From Butyrivibrio sp. AE3009 (GTDB taxonomy: Bacteria; Bacillota; Clostridia; Lachnospirales; Lachnospiraceae): a stretch of DNA of 42,562 bases. Each line of letters opens with the position of its first letter. The stretch's first letter is position 1. Positions 7,353 to 17,471 of this stretch are shown here, piece by piece. The DNA lies in contig NZ_ATVS01000030.1 in NCBI RefSeq assembly GCF_000420845.1, forward strand, positions 1-42,562, written 5' to 3'. The notes beneath the pieces were generated by a model. The model saw only the letters and a list, made by a program, of their open reading frames with translations, was not told the DNA's origin and made no database searches. Both the position numbers and the translations under genes were made by a program.

Positions 7353-8354
7353 ATGAGTGTTAAGGTAAGTATAGTAGTTCCGGTCTATAACGGAGAGAAA
7401 TATATAGATTCCTGTGTGAAGAACCTGAAGGCGCAGACCTACGACAATCTGGAATTTGTGCTGGTGGATGACGGAAGTAGTGACGGTACCGCCGCCATGT
7501 GTGACAAAGTTTCCGCAGAAGATGGCAGGTTTGTGGTTATCCATCAAAAGAACGCAGGTCTTAGCGCCGCCAGAAACGCAGGTACGAAAAGGGCTTCCGG
7601 TGACTATGTGGTATATGTTGATGTTGATGATGATATCACTGCGGATCTTGTTTCTGATAATATCATGATAGCACTTGAATCTGATGCTGACGTTGTTATG
7701 TATAACTTCTGGTATTACGACGTGGACACAGATGATAAGAAGGAAAATGCCTACGAAGGGGATTTTGTGGGCTCAGGGGAGGAGTTTTTCCACAAGTATT
7801 TGGGGAAGACCATCAAGCATGAGATTTTCAATGCGCCATGGAACAAGCTCTATAAGCTTGAATTTCTAAGGGAAAACAAGCTGGAATTTCTTCCGGAATA
7901 TCCGATCTACGAAGACATAATTTTCGCTTCCAGAATGCTTCAGCATGCTAAGACAATTGCCGTGAACAGTAAGAGATATTACGTATATTATGTCAGAAGT
8001 TCAGGAAGTCTTATAACCAAATATGTGGACGGATATTTTGATTCTGTCACATACTTTTATGAAAATGCGCTTAAGTACTGCGATAAATATGAGGACAATG
8101 AAAAACAGAAAAAGAGTTTTGCAGAATTGTATGTAAAGCTTGTATCTACTAACCTTAAACAGATAAGTAATAAGGCAGATATGGATAAGTCCAGGAAACT
8201 GGCTCTGATCCGGGAAATCTGTAACAATGAAAAGCTTCGAAGTGCGCTTAGGATTGCAGAGCTTGAGTCAAGAAGACTTTTTGCCAAGCACTTCATCCTT
8301 ACGAGGAATGCTGTGGCAATCTACCATATGTACAGATTCCTTGGAAGAAGGTAG
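7353..8354 (+). CDS. Family 2 glycosyltransferase
   Basis: A 333-aa GT-A fold glycosyltransferase. The N-terminus SIVVPVYNGEKYI, the nucleotide-binding VDDGSSDGT and the acidic DVDDD motif near residue 92 define GT2. The C-terminal part (200-333) is less conserved and has no clear membrane helices. It is placed between the two-component genes and the VTC gene, with 8 bp to the latter, so it probably contributes to the same surface polymer. The sugar donor and acceptor cannot be named. Confidence 0.88.
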   Translation: MSVKVSIVVPVYNGEKYIDSCVKNLKAQTYDNLEFVLVDDGSSDGTAAMCDKVSAEDGRFVVIHQKNAGLSAARNAGTKRASGDYVVYVDVDDDITADLVSDNIMIALESDADVVMYNFWYYDVDTDDKKENAYEGDFVGSGEEFFHKYLGKTIKHEIFNAPWNKLYKLEFLRENKLEFLPEYPIYEDIIFASRMLQHAKTIAVNSKRYYVYYVRSSGSLITKYVDGYFDSVTYFYENALKYCDKYEDNEKQKKSFAELYVKLVSTNLKQISNKADMDKSRKLALIREICNNEKLRSALRIAELESRRLFAKHFILTRNAVAIYHMYRFLGRR

Positions 8355-8362
8355 AGGTGTCC

Positions 8363-9058
8363 ATGAGCGAGAATGTTTTAAAGGTATATCGTAGCGAGTG
8401 GAAATTCTACATAAGCCTTGTGGAGTATCATTATTTAAAGGGACTGCTTTCAGGAATCATGACTCCGGACCCTCATATGGAGGATAAGGGGGAGTATTAC
8501 ATACGAAGTTTGTATTTTGATTCCGTTGACAATACCGATTACGTAACCAAGGTGGCCGGAATCGAGATGCGAAAGAAAATCCGTATCAGAATCTATAATA
8601 CCAAGGCGGATGCGGCCAAGCTTGAGATCAAAAATCGTTATAATCAATATATGCTGAAGGAATCTCTGACTATCGACAGAGATGTTGCGGAACGGTTGAT
8701 TGCAGGAGACTATGAGACCCTGGATAATTATTCAGACACTGTTGCACGCAAGGCTAAGAATATCATGGAAACGGGGATCTATACACCCAAAACAATTGTG
8801 GATTACGAGAGGGAAGCATATGTCTATCCGGAGCACAATGTGAGAGTTACCTTCGATAAGAATATCAGGGCAGCAGCTTCGGACAGGATTTACGACAGCG
8901 ATCTTCCAATGACACCCCTTCTAAGGGAGCCTGTTATGGTGCTGGAGGTAAAATACGATCAGGTGCTTCCGCAGTTTATCAAGGATGCGATCAGCACCGC
9001 AAGACTACTAAATTCTTCCGTCAGCAAGTATTGCATGGCAAGAGAATTGGTGGGATGA
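8363..9058 (+). CDS. VTC-domain (polyphosphate polymerase-like) protein
   Basis: A 231-aa protein of the VTC family, a CYTH-like tunnel fold whose yeast member Vtc4 polymerises polyphosphate from ATP. Basic and acidic strand motifs are visible: YYIRSLYFDS, RKKIRIRIYN, KLEIKNRYNQ, TIVDYEREAY, VRVTFDKNIR and MVLEVKYD. The start is the ATG at 8363, with AGAGGTG just before it, rather than the in-frame GTG at 8357. It is followed by DUF4956 and CotH genes, a neighbourhood that recurs in Clostridia and Actinobacteria. In bacteria the product of this VTC clade has not been settled as far as I know, so polyphosphate synthesis is a family-based suggestion. Confidence 0.88.
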   Translation: MSENVLKVYRSEWKFYISLVEYHYLKGLLSGIMTPDPHMEDKGEYYIRSLYFDSVDNTDYVTKVAGIEMRKKIRIRIYNTKADAAKLEIKNRYNQYMLKESLTIDRDVAERLIAGDYETLDNYSDTVARKAKNIMETGIYTPKTIVDYEREAYVYPEHNVRVTFDKNIRAAASDRIYDSDLPMTPLLREPVMVLEVKYDQVLPQFIKDAISTARLLNSSVSKYCMARELVG

Positions 9059-9080
9059 GGGAAAAAAGAGGGAGAGATTA

Positions 9081-9752
9081 ATGAGTAAGAAAGAACTTTT
9101 GTATTATTTGTTGGAGAACAACACTAACATTTCTGTTGCCGAGGTGGCAATCGGCCTTATCATGTCAGTTCTGCTGGCATTCTTTATCTATTTTGTCTAT
9201 AAGAAGACATTCACCGGAGTTATGTATTCCAAGAACTTCAATGTGACACTTCTTCTTATCACTGTGATAACCACCATGGTAATGATGATAATCGGCAGTA
9301 ATCTTGCCTTATCACTTGGTATGGTGGGCGCACTTTCAATTATCAGATTCAGAACTGCAGTTAAGGATACCAAGGATTCGGCTTATATTTTCTGGGCCAT
9401 TGCCGTTGGTATTTCCTGCGGATCCGGAATCTATTCTATTGCAATCCTTGGCAGTATTGTAATAGCTATTATTTTGTTCTTTATCAGCAAGGATATTCTT
9501 GATGACAGTACTTATCTTGTTATCGTGCATGGGACAGAGGAGCTTGATGAGCAGAAGGTTACCGAGACTGTAAGGAAATACTGCAAGAAGGTGAATCTTA
9601 AGATGAAGAACATTACTTCTGTAAGCAGTGACATTACTTATGAAGTTTCTTTGGCTGCAGATAAGGATAATGAGCTATCAGGGGAGCTTAAATCATTGGA
9701 AGGCGTTAACGGAATCAACATTGTAACCTATAATGGTGAAATTGCGGGGTAA
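9081..9752 (+). CDS. DUF4956 membrane protein
   Basis: A 223-aa membrane protein with about four hydrophobic segments (roughly 20-42, 56-80, 105-130 and 130-150). It has the hallmark central stretch LALSLGMVGALSIIRFRT, then KDTKDSAYIFWAIAVGIS, of DUF4956. The C-terminal 70 residues form a soluble alpha/beta domain. The family is routinely encoded beside VTC-domain and CotH proteins. A channel or scaffold role in moving or using the VTC product is plausible but unproven. The start is ATG after GGGAGAG; the end overlaps the CotH gene by up to 20 bp. Confidence 0.88.
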   Translation: MSKKELLYYLLENNTNISVAEVAIGLIMSVLLAFFIYFVYKKTFTGVMYSKNFNVTLLLITVITTMVMMIIGSNLALSLGMVGALSIIRFRTAVKDTKDSAYIFWAIAVGISCGSGIYSIAILGSIVIAIILFFISKDILDDSTYLVIVHGTEELDEQKVTETVRKYCKKVNLKMKNITSVSSDITYEVSLAADKDNELSGELKSLEGVNGINIVTYNGEIAG

Positions 9753-12018
9753 TCTTTTGAAGAGCAGGGCAAAATACAGGATCCTCGCAGGTGCCGCGTT
9801 TGTGGCTTCGCTTTTTCTTATGTGCGATTGTATCAGTTATGATGTCAAGGACAGATACGATTATCCGGAGAATTCCACAGACATTACGCTATGTATCAAT
9901 GAAGTTCTATATTCAAATCTTGGATATATCAAAGATGAAGACGGGGATCGCAGCGACTACATAGAAATATACAATTACGGTGACAAAAAAGTTAATCTTA
10001 TGGGAATATCTCTTGCAGATCACAGAGGAACTAAGGGAAGATGGTACTTCCCGGAAACTGATATCGAGGCAGGAGACTATCTTGTGGTATGGGCTTCAGG
10101 TAAAGACAAGGTCACGGCAAACGGCGAGATTCACACTGATTTTATGGTGAATAATTCCGATACCATAACACTCTATGACTTAGATAATGAGTGTATAGAC
10201 GAATTCTACTTTGATGGTACTGTAGATACCGGAGTTTCTGTTGGAAGGGTAGAGAAGCACCCGGCGGAGCTTGCACTTTTTGCAGCTAATACTCCCGGGG
10301 CGCCCAATAATGCTCAGAAAATATCTCTGATCACCCGAATTGATGACAGCTTGGGAATTCCGGAGTTCTCCAGACAGGCAGGAATCTATGACGAGGAATT
10401 TGAACTTGTCTTAAGTGCAGGGGAAGGAGAGAAGATTCTCTATACTCTGGATGGCTCAGAGCCTACTTACGGATCCAAAGTTTACGAAGGACCAATCCAG
10501 ATTAAGGACAGAAGCGCAGAACCTAATACCATAGGAAATATTAAAACTACCACTATTTATTCAATGTATTATACCTGGGAGAATGACTATACCTATAAAG
10601 GTACTGTCGTAAAAGCCAGGATAATGAAAGACGGAGTTCTTTCAGATGAGACTGCGACAGCGTCATACTTTATTTCACCGGACACAAGCTTTAACATAAT
10701 TTCGCTATCTGTAGATCCCGATAAAATGTTTGATGAGTGGGATGGTCTCTATGTGCCAGGTGAGACCTATTATGTCTGGAAGAAATACAACAAAGAAAAC
10801 TTCTGGAGTTTTCCTCCCGGGAATTATAACAGTGATGAAAAGCTTAAGGCACATATTGAGATATTTGGAAGTGATGGCGCTCTAAGGGCTGACAACAACG
10901 TGGTAATCTCCATGATGGGAGCAGCTTCAAGGATGTCTGCTGCCAAGGGCATTAAGGTGGATATGGATGAGACCAGGTCAAGTTTTTCCAGCGGAATGTT
11001 TGAGCTTCTTCCCGTAAGTGACGGAATATCACGTGTTGGAATGGATGCGATTGCGCTAAGGGCCGCGGGAACAGAGTTTAACTGGACAATGTTCGCTGAT
11101 ATACTGGCTCAGTCATTGGTCTCAGATAAGCTTGAAGTGACAACTCAGGCAGCTCAGCAGGCAGTTCTTTTTATCAACGGTGAGTTTTGGGGAATACATA
11201 ATATAAGAGAGACCTATAATGCAGATTATTTTTTCAGGCATTATGGTATAGAGGAAAAGAATCTTGCGCTTATCAAGCTAAATCTAGGAGTTTCTGACCA
11301 TGAGCCGGAGATTACGATTGGCACAGAGCAGGACCTTCAAGATTATCTGGATCTTATAGATTATGTACAGAGTCATGATCTTAGCGACCCCGATTGCTAT
11401 AAATATGTTTGTGACAGAATAGATGTGGATGCATTCATAGATTATTATGTGGTGCAGATGTATCTTGGAAATGATGACTGGCCCGGAAATAATTACCGCA
11501 TCTACAGAGCAGATCAGACCGGATTTGATAAGGGAGATAACAGGTGGAGGCCGGTACTGTTTGATTTGGACAATTCTTTTAGATATATTGATTTCAACAC
11601 CATAGATTATGTTCTTAACGAGGAATATGATGAGGAAAGTGTCAAATCCATTGCGCATTTTCATGACATGAACAGAGAACTGATTCAGGCTCTTATACAG
11701 AATGAGGAATTTAAGAATAAGTTTTTTGACCGGTTTGAAAAGAGTCTTGACACTGTTTTTAGTAGTGATAATGTACTTGAGAAAATAGATAGATTTGCGA
11801 ACCTCTATCGCCCGGAGATGGACGACCAGTACACCAGATGGCACATCAAGACCGGTTGGTTTAATAAGATAAAATTACTGTTTCACAAAGGGAGCAGTGA
11901 GGAGGGGCGTTATAGCGTTGAGACCTGGGAGGACAAAGTGGAAGGCTTCAGGACCTTTGCTAAGGAAAGGCCGGATAAGTTAAGAGACTATATCACTCAG
12001 TATCTTGATGAGGACTGA
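9733..12018 (+). CDS. CotH kinase-family protein with lamin-tail domain, exported
   Basis: About 761 aa. An N-terminal hydrophobic signal or anchor (about 14-30, ending near SLFLMCDC, possibly a lipobox) precedes a lamin-tail domain (about 50-190: INEVLYSN, DYIEIYN, YLVVWASGK). A chitobiase-type beta domain follows (about 215-265: ILYTLDGSEPTYGS), then the CotH kinase-like domain (about 310-720) with NIRETYNADYF and the metal-binding-like VLFDLDNSF. CotH proteins are atypical kinases first known from Bacillus spore coats; this one is more likely a surface protein tied to VTC/DUF4956. Start uncertain: the ATG at 9733 has no clear ribosome site and overlaps DUF4956, while an in-frame TTG at 9757 follows GCGGGG. 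Confidence 0.85.
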   Translation: MVKLRGNLLKSRAKYRILAGAAFVASLFLMCDCISYDVKDRYDYPENSTDITLCINEVLYSNLGYIKDEDGDRSDYIEIYNYGDKKVNLMGISLADHRGTKGRWYFPETDIEAGDYLVVWASGKDKVTANGEIHTDFMVNNSDTITLYDLDNECIDEFYFDGTVDTGVSVGRVEKHPAELALFAANTPGAPNNAQKISLITRIDDSLGIPEFSRQAGIYDEEFELVLSAGEGEKILYTLDGSEPTYGSKVYEGPIQIKDRSAEPNTIGNIKTTTIYSMYYTWENDYTYKGTVVKARIMKDGVLSDETATASYFISPDTSFNIISLSVDPDKMFDEWDGLYVPGETYYVWKKYNKENFWSFPPGNYNSDEKLKAHIEIFGSDGALRADNNVVISMMGAASRMSAAKGIKVDMDETRSSFSSGMFELLPVSDGISRVGMDAIALRAAGTEFNWTMFADILAQSLVSDKLEVTTQAAQQAVLFINGEFWGIHNIRETYNADYFFRHYGIEEKNLALIKLNLGVSDHEPEITIGTEQDLQDYLDLIDYVQSHDLSDPDCYKYVCDRIDVDAFIDYYVVQMYLGNDDWPGNNYRIYRADQTGFDKGDNRWRPVLFDLDNSFRYIDFNTIDYVLNEEYDEESVKSIAHFHDMNRELIQALIQNEEFKNKFFDRFEKSLDTVFSSDNVLEKIDRFANLYRPEMDDQYTRWHIKTGWFNKIKLLFHKGSSEEGRYSVETWEDKVEGFRTFAKERPDKLRDYITQYLDED

Positions 12019-12056
12019 TATATGAGAACTAATCATGTTTAAGGAGTATTGTAGTA

Positions 12057-13577
12057 ATGAGTAACAACAAAAAGGCACTTGGAAACATATTTATATATGT
12101 TTTGATGTTTGTTTCAGCAGCTATCTTTGTTTTGATAGCATCGGCAACAACAAGTCCCCTATATCCCAATTACAAAGGATGGGATTCCGGACTTTTCCAG
12201 GTAATAGGAAAAGGGTGGCTCCAAGGCCATGTTCCTTACAAAGAGTTATATGATCAGAAGGGACCTGCCATATTCTTTATATCAACCTTGGGGTATGCAA
12301 TAGCCGGTAGTGAAATCGGAGTATTTATCATTCAGATAGCCTTCATGTTCGCTTCGGAGTGTATTATTTACAAGATCTGCAATAGAGTTTTCAAGGACTG
12401 GGCGGCGTTTCTCATCGCCGCACTTGGAATTTTTGTTTTCGCATGCAATTACGAATTCGGTAATCTCTGCGAAGAGTATTGTAATCCCTTGCTTCTTGCA
12501 AGTATGTATCTTGTAACAAGATGGATTGACAATAAGAATAGTGGAGAGAATAGCCACAATCCTCTGTATGCGTTTGTATACGGCATTACATTTGGATTCT
12601 CCATGATGACAAGACTTACAAATGCTATAGGCGTATGTGTGGCGGTATTCTTTATCATGCTGTACCTGATATTCAAAAAGGAATTTGCTAATCTCCTTAA
12701 AAATGCTGTGGGTTTCATTCTTGGAACCGCACTTATTGTTGCTCCCTTCATGATCTATTTTGCAGTCAAGGGGGCAACCTATGATTTCTGGTATGGCACA
12801 CTTTTATATAATATAGCCTATGCCACTAACTCAAAGGGTGGCATCATGACTGTTATAAAAGGTGCAGCCGGACAGATTGGAAGCTATGCTATCATGGCGG
12901 CAGGTATTATCTGCATTATCAGAAAGAAGTACTTCGACGGAACACTGTATTTTTCACTGGGCGCAGCCACAGAAGTGCTTCTGATGAATATCATGAACTA
13001 CGGTCATTACTCGATGATCACTTTTGCATATCTGCCGATTGCAATTTATGCGCTTAAGAAAAACATTGATGAATGTAAGGATGATACAGATAGTTTGGGC
13101 AAGCTTACCACGAGACTTGCAATCATAGTGATGGCAGGAGTAGTTCTGATTGCCGGAGCAAGAACAGGTAAGGAAATGCTGAAACTAAAAAACTATTACA
13201 ACAGATATTATGCTGATTCACAGGCCAATGCCGTTCTTCAATATAAGCAGTTACTTGATGTAGTCGGTCGTATTCCTGAAGAGGACAGAAACTCCATAGT
13301 TGGCTATGGTACAAACCCATGGTTTTATCTGGATATGGACATAACTCCGGCTTGCAAATTTTTTGTTATGCAGGATTGGCAAGCTGAGTTTAGTGAGGAT
13401 TTCAGAAGCAAACTGGTAACTGAATTTGAAGCTAGGAAGCCTAAGTGGATTGTGTACAGCAATGCTGAGGAATCAAGTATAGGTGAGATACTTAGCTCTT
13501 ATTATGAAGTATATTCTATTGATGATGTTATTGGTTCAAACGACGCAAGTAGAATAATACTATACAAACTTAAGTGA
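12057..13577 (+). CDS. GT-C type membrane glycosyltransferase (family 39-like)
   Basis: A 506-aa polytopic protein with about ten hydrophobic segments. The first extracytoplasmic loop carries YKGWDSGLFQVIGKGWLQGHVPYKELYDQKGP, typical of PMT/ArnT-like GT-C enzymes; the acidic Asp in WDSG is the likely catalytic residue. Such enzymes use polyprenyl-phosphate sugars on the outer membrane face. The C-terminal 100 residues (about 400-506) look soluble. The start is ATG with AAGGAG about 9 nt before. It opens the surface-glycan part of the run, 38 bp after CotH. Confidence 0.82.
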   Translation: MSNNKKALGNIFIYVLMFVSAAIFVLIASATTSPLYPNYKGWDSGLFQVIGKGWLQGHVPYKELYDQKGPAIFFISTLGYAIAGSEIGVFIIQIAFMFASECIIYKICNRVFKDWAAFLIAALGIFVFACNYEFGNLCEEYCNPLLLASMYLVTRWIDNKNSGENSHNPLYAFVYGITFGFSMMTRLTNAIGVCVAVFFIMLYLIFKKEFANLLKNAVGFILGTALIVAPFMIYFAVKGATYDFWYGTLLYNIAYATNSKGGIMTVIKGAAGQIGSYAIMAAGIICIIRKKYFDGTLYFSLGAATEVLLMNIMNYGHYSMITFAYLPIAIYALKKNIDECKDDTDSLGKLTTRLAIIVMAGVVLIAGARTGKEMLKLKNYYNRYYADSQANAVLQYKQLLDVVGRIPEEDRNSIVGYGTNPWFYLDMDITPACKFFVMQDWQAEFSEDFRSKLVTEFEARKPKWIVYSNAEESSIGEILSSYYEVYSIDDVIGSNDASRIILYKLK

Positions 13578-13588
13578 GATATTAAGAA

Positions 13589-14560
13589 ATGAAAAAATAT
13601 TATGAAAGTCTGGATGTAGGGAAATTTATAGCTGCTCTTATGGTTATTTCCATACATACCGATCCGGTGGGAATGTTCAAAGGAACCATGATATTTGATG
13701 CTTGGAAGGTAATTACCGATCTGGCGGTTCCTTTTTTCTTTTTGTGTACAGGTTTTTTTGTTGGGCGAAGCATTGACAAGACGGGCATATCGTCAATTTG
13801 GAAAAGAGCAGTTTCCTTTGCTAAGATCTATACGATTTGGACTGCTGTTTATTTACCGCTTACTGTTTACAGTTATATTATTCATAAAAATGGTATAGCC
13901 AATGATCTGTTTTGCTTTTTTAGAGGCTTTTTGGTATGGGGGAATCATGATTGGTCCTGGCAATTGTGGTATTTGTTGTGTGCGGTGTACAGCCTGATTT
14001 TTATATTCATCCTTAAAAGGCTTAATGTAAATTATAAGGTTATTTGGGGAATTGTCATAGCACTCTACATTATCGGAAGCATATTGACGTATATGGTTGA
14101 AGGGGGAATGACTTATTTTCCTAAAGCCAAAGTAATAGCAATTCTAATCAAAAAGACTATTGGAAGCGGACGTATGCTCACAGGTCCATTATGTTTATGG
14201 ATTGGAATAAATGCAAATAAGATTAAGAAAATTCAAAGGGGATACCTTCTTGGTATCATTATAATAGGAATTGTAGCAAGTGTTATTACCAATAGCTTCT
14301 GTGCAACTATAATGAGTCCGATTGTAGTAACTGCTATCTTCTTTTCACTGATAGATCTGCCTGTTGTAAATGGCATGCAGAAAATGTGTTTTAGAACTGC
14401 GAGCTCATATATTTATTATATTCATATGTATTTTGTTTTTCTTACCAATTATGTTATGAAGTTGCCTGGGGCACCGAGATTTGCACTTACTACATTGCTG
14501 ACGGTTGCTGTGACATATGCATTTATTGGTGTAAAGAACATTATCGGTGATAATAGGTGA
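13589..14560 (+). CDS. Acyltransferase family 3 membrane protein
   Basis: A 323-aa protein with about ten hydrophobic segments. The N-terminal SLDVGKFIAALMVISIHTDP contains the conserved His of acyltransferase-3 enzymes, followed by LAVPFFFLCTGFF, also typical. Members transfer acetyl or similar groups to exported glycans. It is separated from its upstream neighbour by 11 bp and its end is immediately followed by the next glycosyltransferase gene, so translational coupling is likely. Confidence 0.85.
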   Translation: MKKYYESLDVGKFIAALMVISIHTDPVGMFKGTMIFDAWKVITDLAVPFFFLCTGFFVGRSIDKTGISSIWKRAVSFAKIYTIWTAVYLPLTVYSYIIHKNGIANDLFCFFRGFLVWGNHDWSWQLWYLLCAVYSLIFIFILKRLNVNYKVIWGIVIALYIIGSILTYMVEGGMTYFPKAKVIAILIKKTIGSGRMLTGPLCLWIGINANKIKKIQRGYLLGIIIIGIVASVITNSFCATIMSPIVVTAIFFSLIDLPVVNGMQKMCFRTASSYIYYIHMYFVFLTNYVMKLPGAPRFALTTLLTVAVTYAFIGVKNIIGDNR

Positions 14561-14573
14561 GTTGGAGGATGGA

Positions 14574-16076
14574 ATGAAAAAATCTGAAAAAATTGCATTG
14601 GGAATTATTATTTTGATTGCGGCACTGTTGGTGATAATACTTGGAGGCAAAAAGGTAAATTATCATTGTGACGAGATATGGACATATGGTCTATCTAATA
14701 ATCAGGGAGGAATCAATCCTTCTTTTGATAGAGGCGTTGAATATAGCGGCATGGGACCCTTCAAGAGTTTTACCATGGTGCAGGACGGCGAAGGCTTTCA
14801 TTATGCCAACACCTGGGAGAATCAGGCCAAGGATGTTCATCCTCCGCTTTATTATCTCTTTATCCATACAGTTTGTTCTGTGTTTAGGGGGAGCTTTAGT
14901 AAGTGGTATGGAATAGGCGTGAATATGTTCTGGATGATTCTTACCATTATCGGATTATATCTGCTTATAAAGGAACTTACCGAAAGCGTTGTGGCAACGA
15001 CAGGAGCGGTTATTGCATATGTTTCTTCGGTTGTATTTTTGGACACCATGCTTCTTATCAGAATGTATGCTCAGTTCACTTTCTTTGTGGTATTGCTTAT
15101 GCTTCTGTTTAAGAAAAACTGGGATAAGAAGCCGGAGAAGAGCTTTTTGATCAACCTTGGAGTTACGCTGGTTCTTGGTATGCTGTCACATTATTATTTC
15201 CTTCTTATAGCATTCTTTATGTGCCTTGCTTATGGTATCAAGCTGATTATGGCTAAGGATGGGAAGAGCGTAAGAAATTATATTATTGCGCTGGCCGTTT
15301 CCGGATTAGTTTATGGTATTACCTGGTATCATATTCTGGCTCATATATTTAATGGTTACAGAGGAAAAGAGGCTATTTCCAAGGCTACGAGTCTTGGGGG
15401 ACTTATTTCCGGAATCACAGGAATGGTCTCAATTCTTAACAGTGAGGCTTTTGCAGGAATCGGAATTGTTTTTGTTTTGATCGGTCTATGCTATGTTGTT
15501 GTGAGAGTATGGAAGAAGCAGCAGGTGTTTTCTTATGCATTCATCATGTTTTTGTGTGGATTGTTCTATATTGTAGTGGTAGGAAAAATCTGTCCAAAGA
15601 TAACGACAAGATATATCATGCCTGTAGGCTGGATATTCATTGTTTCTGCTTATCTGTCAGTTCGTTATCTTTTGCAGGAATTTAAGACCGGAAAGGCAGC
15701 AGAATATATTGTGATCTCTGCGTTTTGCATTATCAGTATATTCAATCTTTCTACAAGAAATTTCACTGTTCCTATGGACTATGCCGACAAGAATCAGATG
15801 GCTGCAGTGGAAACGGCAGCAGGGAAAAAGGCTGTTGTTTATGTGGATCTTGATTGGAAGATCCTATATGATTTTGTGATTCTACAGAATACTGACGGAT
15901 ATATTTTTATAGATGAAAAGAATGCGCAGTCGGTAATGGATTCTCAGACAGATGACTATATTCTTATCGTCAATCTGGAAGAGGGAAGAGAAGACGTTGT
16001 AGGCGGATTGGACAGTCAATTGTTGTATGACGATGGAATGAATTATTATTATTTAGTACATGCAAATAAGAGGTAA
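14574..16076 (+). CDS. GT-C type membrane glycosyltransferase
   Basis: About 500 aa, polytopic. Near residues 30-40 the text CDEIWTYGLSNN supplies the acidic Asp-Glu of GT-C enzymes, and NQAKDVHPPLYYLFIHTV near 84-101 matches the second loop of ArnT-like proteins (HPPLYY). About ten membrane segments follow, then a soluble C-terminus. The ATG at 14574 is chosen over one at 14547 because TTGGAGGAT lies directly before it and the earlier start overlaps the acyltransferase. It probably acts with the GT-C gene upstream on a lipid-linked or wall glycan. Confidence 0.82.
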   Translation: MKKSEKIALGIIILIAALLVIILGGKKVNYHCDEIWTYGLSNNQGGINPSFDRGVEYSGMGPFKSFTMVQDGEGFHYANTWENQAKDVHPPLYYLFIHTVCSVFRGSFSKWYGIGVNMFWMILTIIGLYLLIKELTESVVATTGAVIAYVSSVVFLDTMLLIRMYAQFTFFVVLLMLLFKKNWDKKPEKSFLINLGVTLVLGMLSHYYFLLIAFFMCLAYGIKLIMAKDGKSVRNYIIALAVSGLVYGITWYHILAHIFNGYRGKEAISKATSLGGLISGITGMVSILNSEAFAGIGIVFVLIGLCYVVVRVWKKQQVFSYAFIMFLCGLFYIVVVGKICPKITTRYIMPVGWIFIVSAYLSVRYLLQEFKTGKAAEYIVISAFCIISIFNLSTRNFTVPMDYADKNQMAAVETAAGKKAVVYVDLDWKILYDFVILQNTDGYIFIDEKNAQSVMDSQTDDYILIVNLEEGREDVVGGLDSQLLYDDGMNYYYLVHANKR

Positions 16077-16082
16077 GTTAAT

Positions 16083-17453
16083 TTGAGTTTAAGCAGTTTG
16101 ACATTTTTGGGTATATATTTTCCGATTCTGCTGATTGTATACTACAATCCTTTTTGGCGGAGTAATACTATTAGAAAAGCTGTTCTTTTCTGTGCAAGTC
16201 TTGGCTTATACATAATATGTGAACCGATTTATTTTTTTCTGCTTATAGGGCTGATACTGATCAATTACCTTTTGGTAAAAATCAGCGATAAAACTTCAAA
16301 AGATTTTTATCGTGTCCTTGCGATTTTGGTGGATTCAGGAGTATTGCTGTTTTTTAAGTACATTAATAAGGTACTTTCTTATGCAATTATACATAAAGAT
16401 ATATCGGAAATCGTATTTCCAATAGGACTTTCTTATTTTAGCTTTAAGGCAATTTCATATGTGGTTGATAGCAAGCAAAATAAAGAAGGGACTTTTTTTG
16501 ATGCTGTTATTTACATTTCCAACTTTTTGACAATTGTCTCTGGTCCGATTTCCACTTATCAGGATGAACTTCCAATGATTCGAGTAAGAAAAGAAGCATC
16601 TTGGGACACTGTATATGGCGGAATAGAGCGGTTGGTGAGTGGACTGGCAAAGAAGGTTATTATTGCCGATAGTTTGAGCTATCTCGTAAGGAATGTTTTT
16701 TCAGCATCCGATCCCAGTTGTGTTATGGCATGGGCCGGTGCAGTTGCATATACCTTCCAGCTGTTTTTTGATTTTTCAGGGTATACAGACATGGCCATTG
16801 GCATAGGACTATTGTTTGGATTTAAGTTACCTGAGAATTTCAATTATCCATATATGGCTTCATCTATATCTGAATTCTGGAAAAGATGGCATATGTCACT
16901 TACAAAATGGTTCACCAGATATATATACATCCCGCTTGGAGGATCCAGAGTAAAAACGGTAGCACGTCATATTTTTAACCTTATGGTTGTTTGGTTTGTT
17001 ACTGCAATTTGGCATGGTTCAAATATAACGTTTGTTTTATGGGCGCTAATATATTTTGTATTACAGACAATTGAGAAATATACCGGATTGGCTAAATTTG
17101 TTAATAAGCTTCATATCGGACATGTATATACTATGGTTGTAGTTATTGTTGACTGGGTGATTTTCAGGTCTGCGAGCGTAGGAGAGGCATTGTACTTTAT
17201 TAAGACAATGTTTATGTTAAGGGGAAATGCATTTATTGAAGCAAATGACCTACAGACTATATCATATTATACTATTCCGTTATTGCTCGGAGTTGTTTTG
17301 TCGACCAATATCGGTGTTAAGATACGAGACAAATTATATAAGAATAATATGACGCGCGGCGTCTATTTATTTGCTATGTTTGGGATGTACCTTCTCTGTA
17401 TGATAATTACAATTAGTCAGGGATACTCAGCTCCATTATATGCAGGATTTTAA
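16083..17453 (+). CDS. MBOAT O-acyltransferase (DltB/AlgI-like)
   Basis: A 456-aa polytopic membrane-bound O-acyltransferase. FWKRWHMSLTKWFTRYIYIPLGGSR (near 265-290) and AIWHGSNITFVLWAL, with the catalytic His of WHG, are the family signatures. The start is TTG with AGAGGTAAG before it, 6 bp after the previous gene. Members acylate exported glycans together with an SGNH/AlgX-type partner, here the next gene. The substrate is probably the polymer made by the surrounding glycosyltransferases. Confidence 0.92.
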   Translation: MSLSSLTFLGIYFPILLIVYYNPFWRSNTIRKAVLFCASLGLYIICEPIYFFLLIGLILINYLLVKISDKTSKDFYRVLAILVDSGVLLFFKYINKVLSYAIIHKDISEIVFPIGLSYFSFKAISYVVDSKQNKEGTFFDAVIYISNFLTIVSGPISTYQDELPMIRVRKEASWDTVYGGIERLVSGLAKKVIIADSLSYLVRNVFSASDPSCVMAWAGAVAYTFQLFFDFSGYTDMAIGIGLLFGFKLPENFNYPYMASSISEFWKRWHMSLTKWFTRYIYIPLGGSRVKTVARHIFNLMVVWFVTAIWHGSNITFVLWALIYFVLQTIEKYTGLAKFVNKLHIGHVYTMVVVIVDWVIFRSASVGEALYFIKTMFMLRGNAFIEANDLQTISYYTIPLLLGVVLSTNIGVKIRDKLYKNNMTRGVYLFAMFGMYLLCMIITISQGYSAPLYAGF

Positions 17454-17471
17454 TTAGGAGATATTACAAAT

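Noticed and set aside
11284..11844. 186-codon minus-strand open frame inside the CotH gene
   Set aside because: It lies wholly within a well-supported gene and has no recognisable motif or ribosome site.
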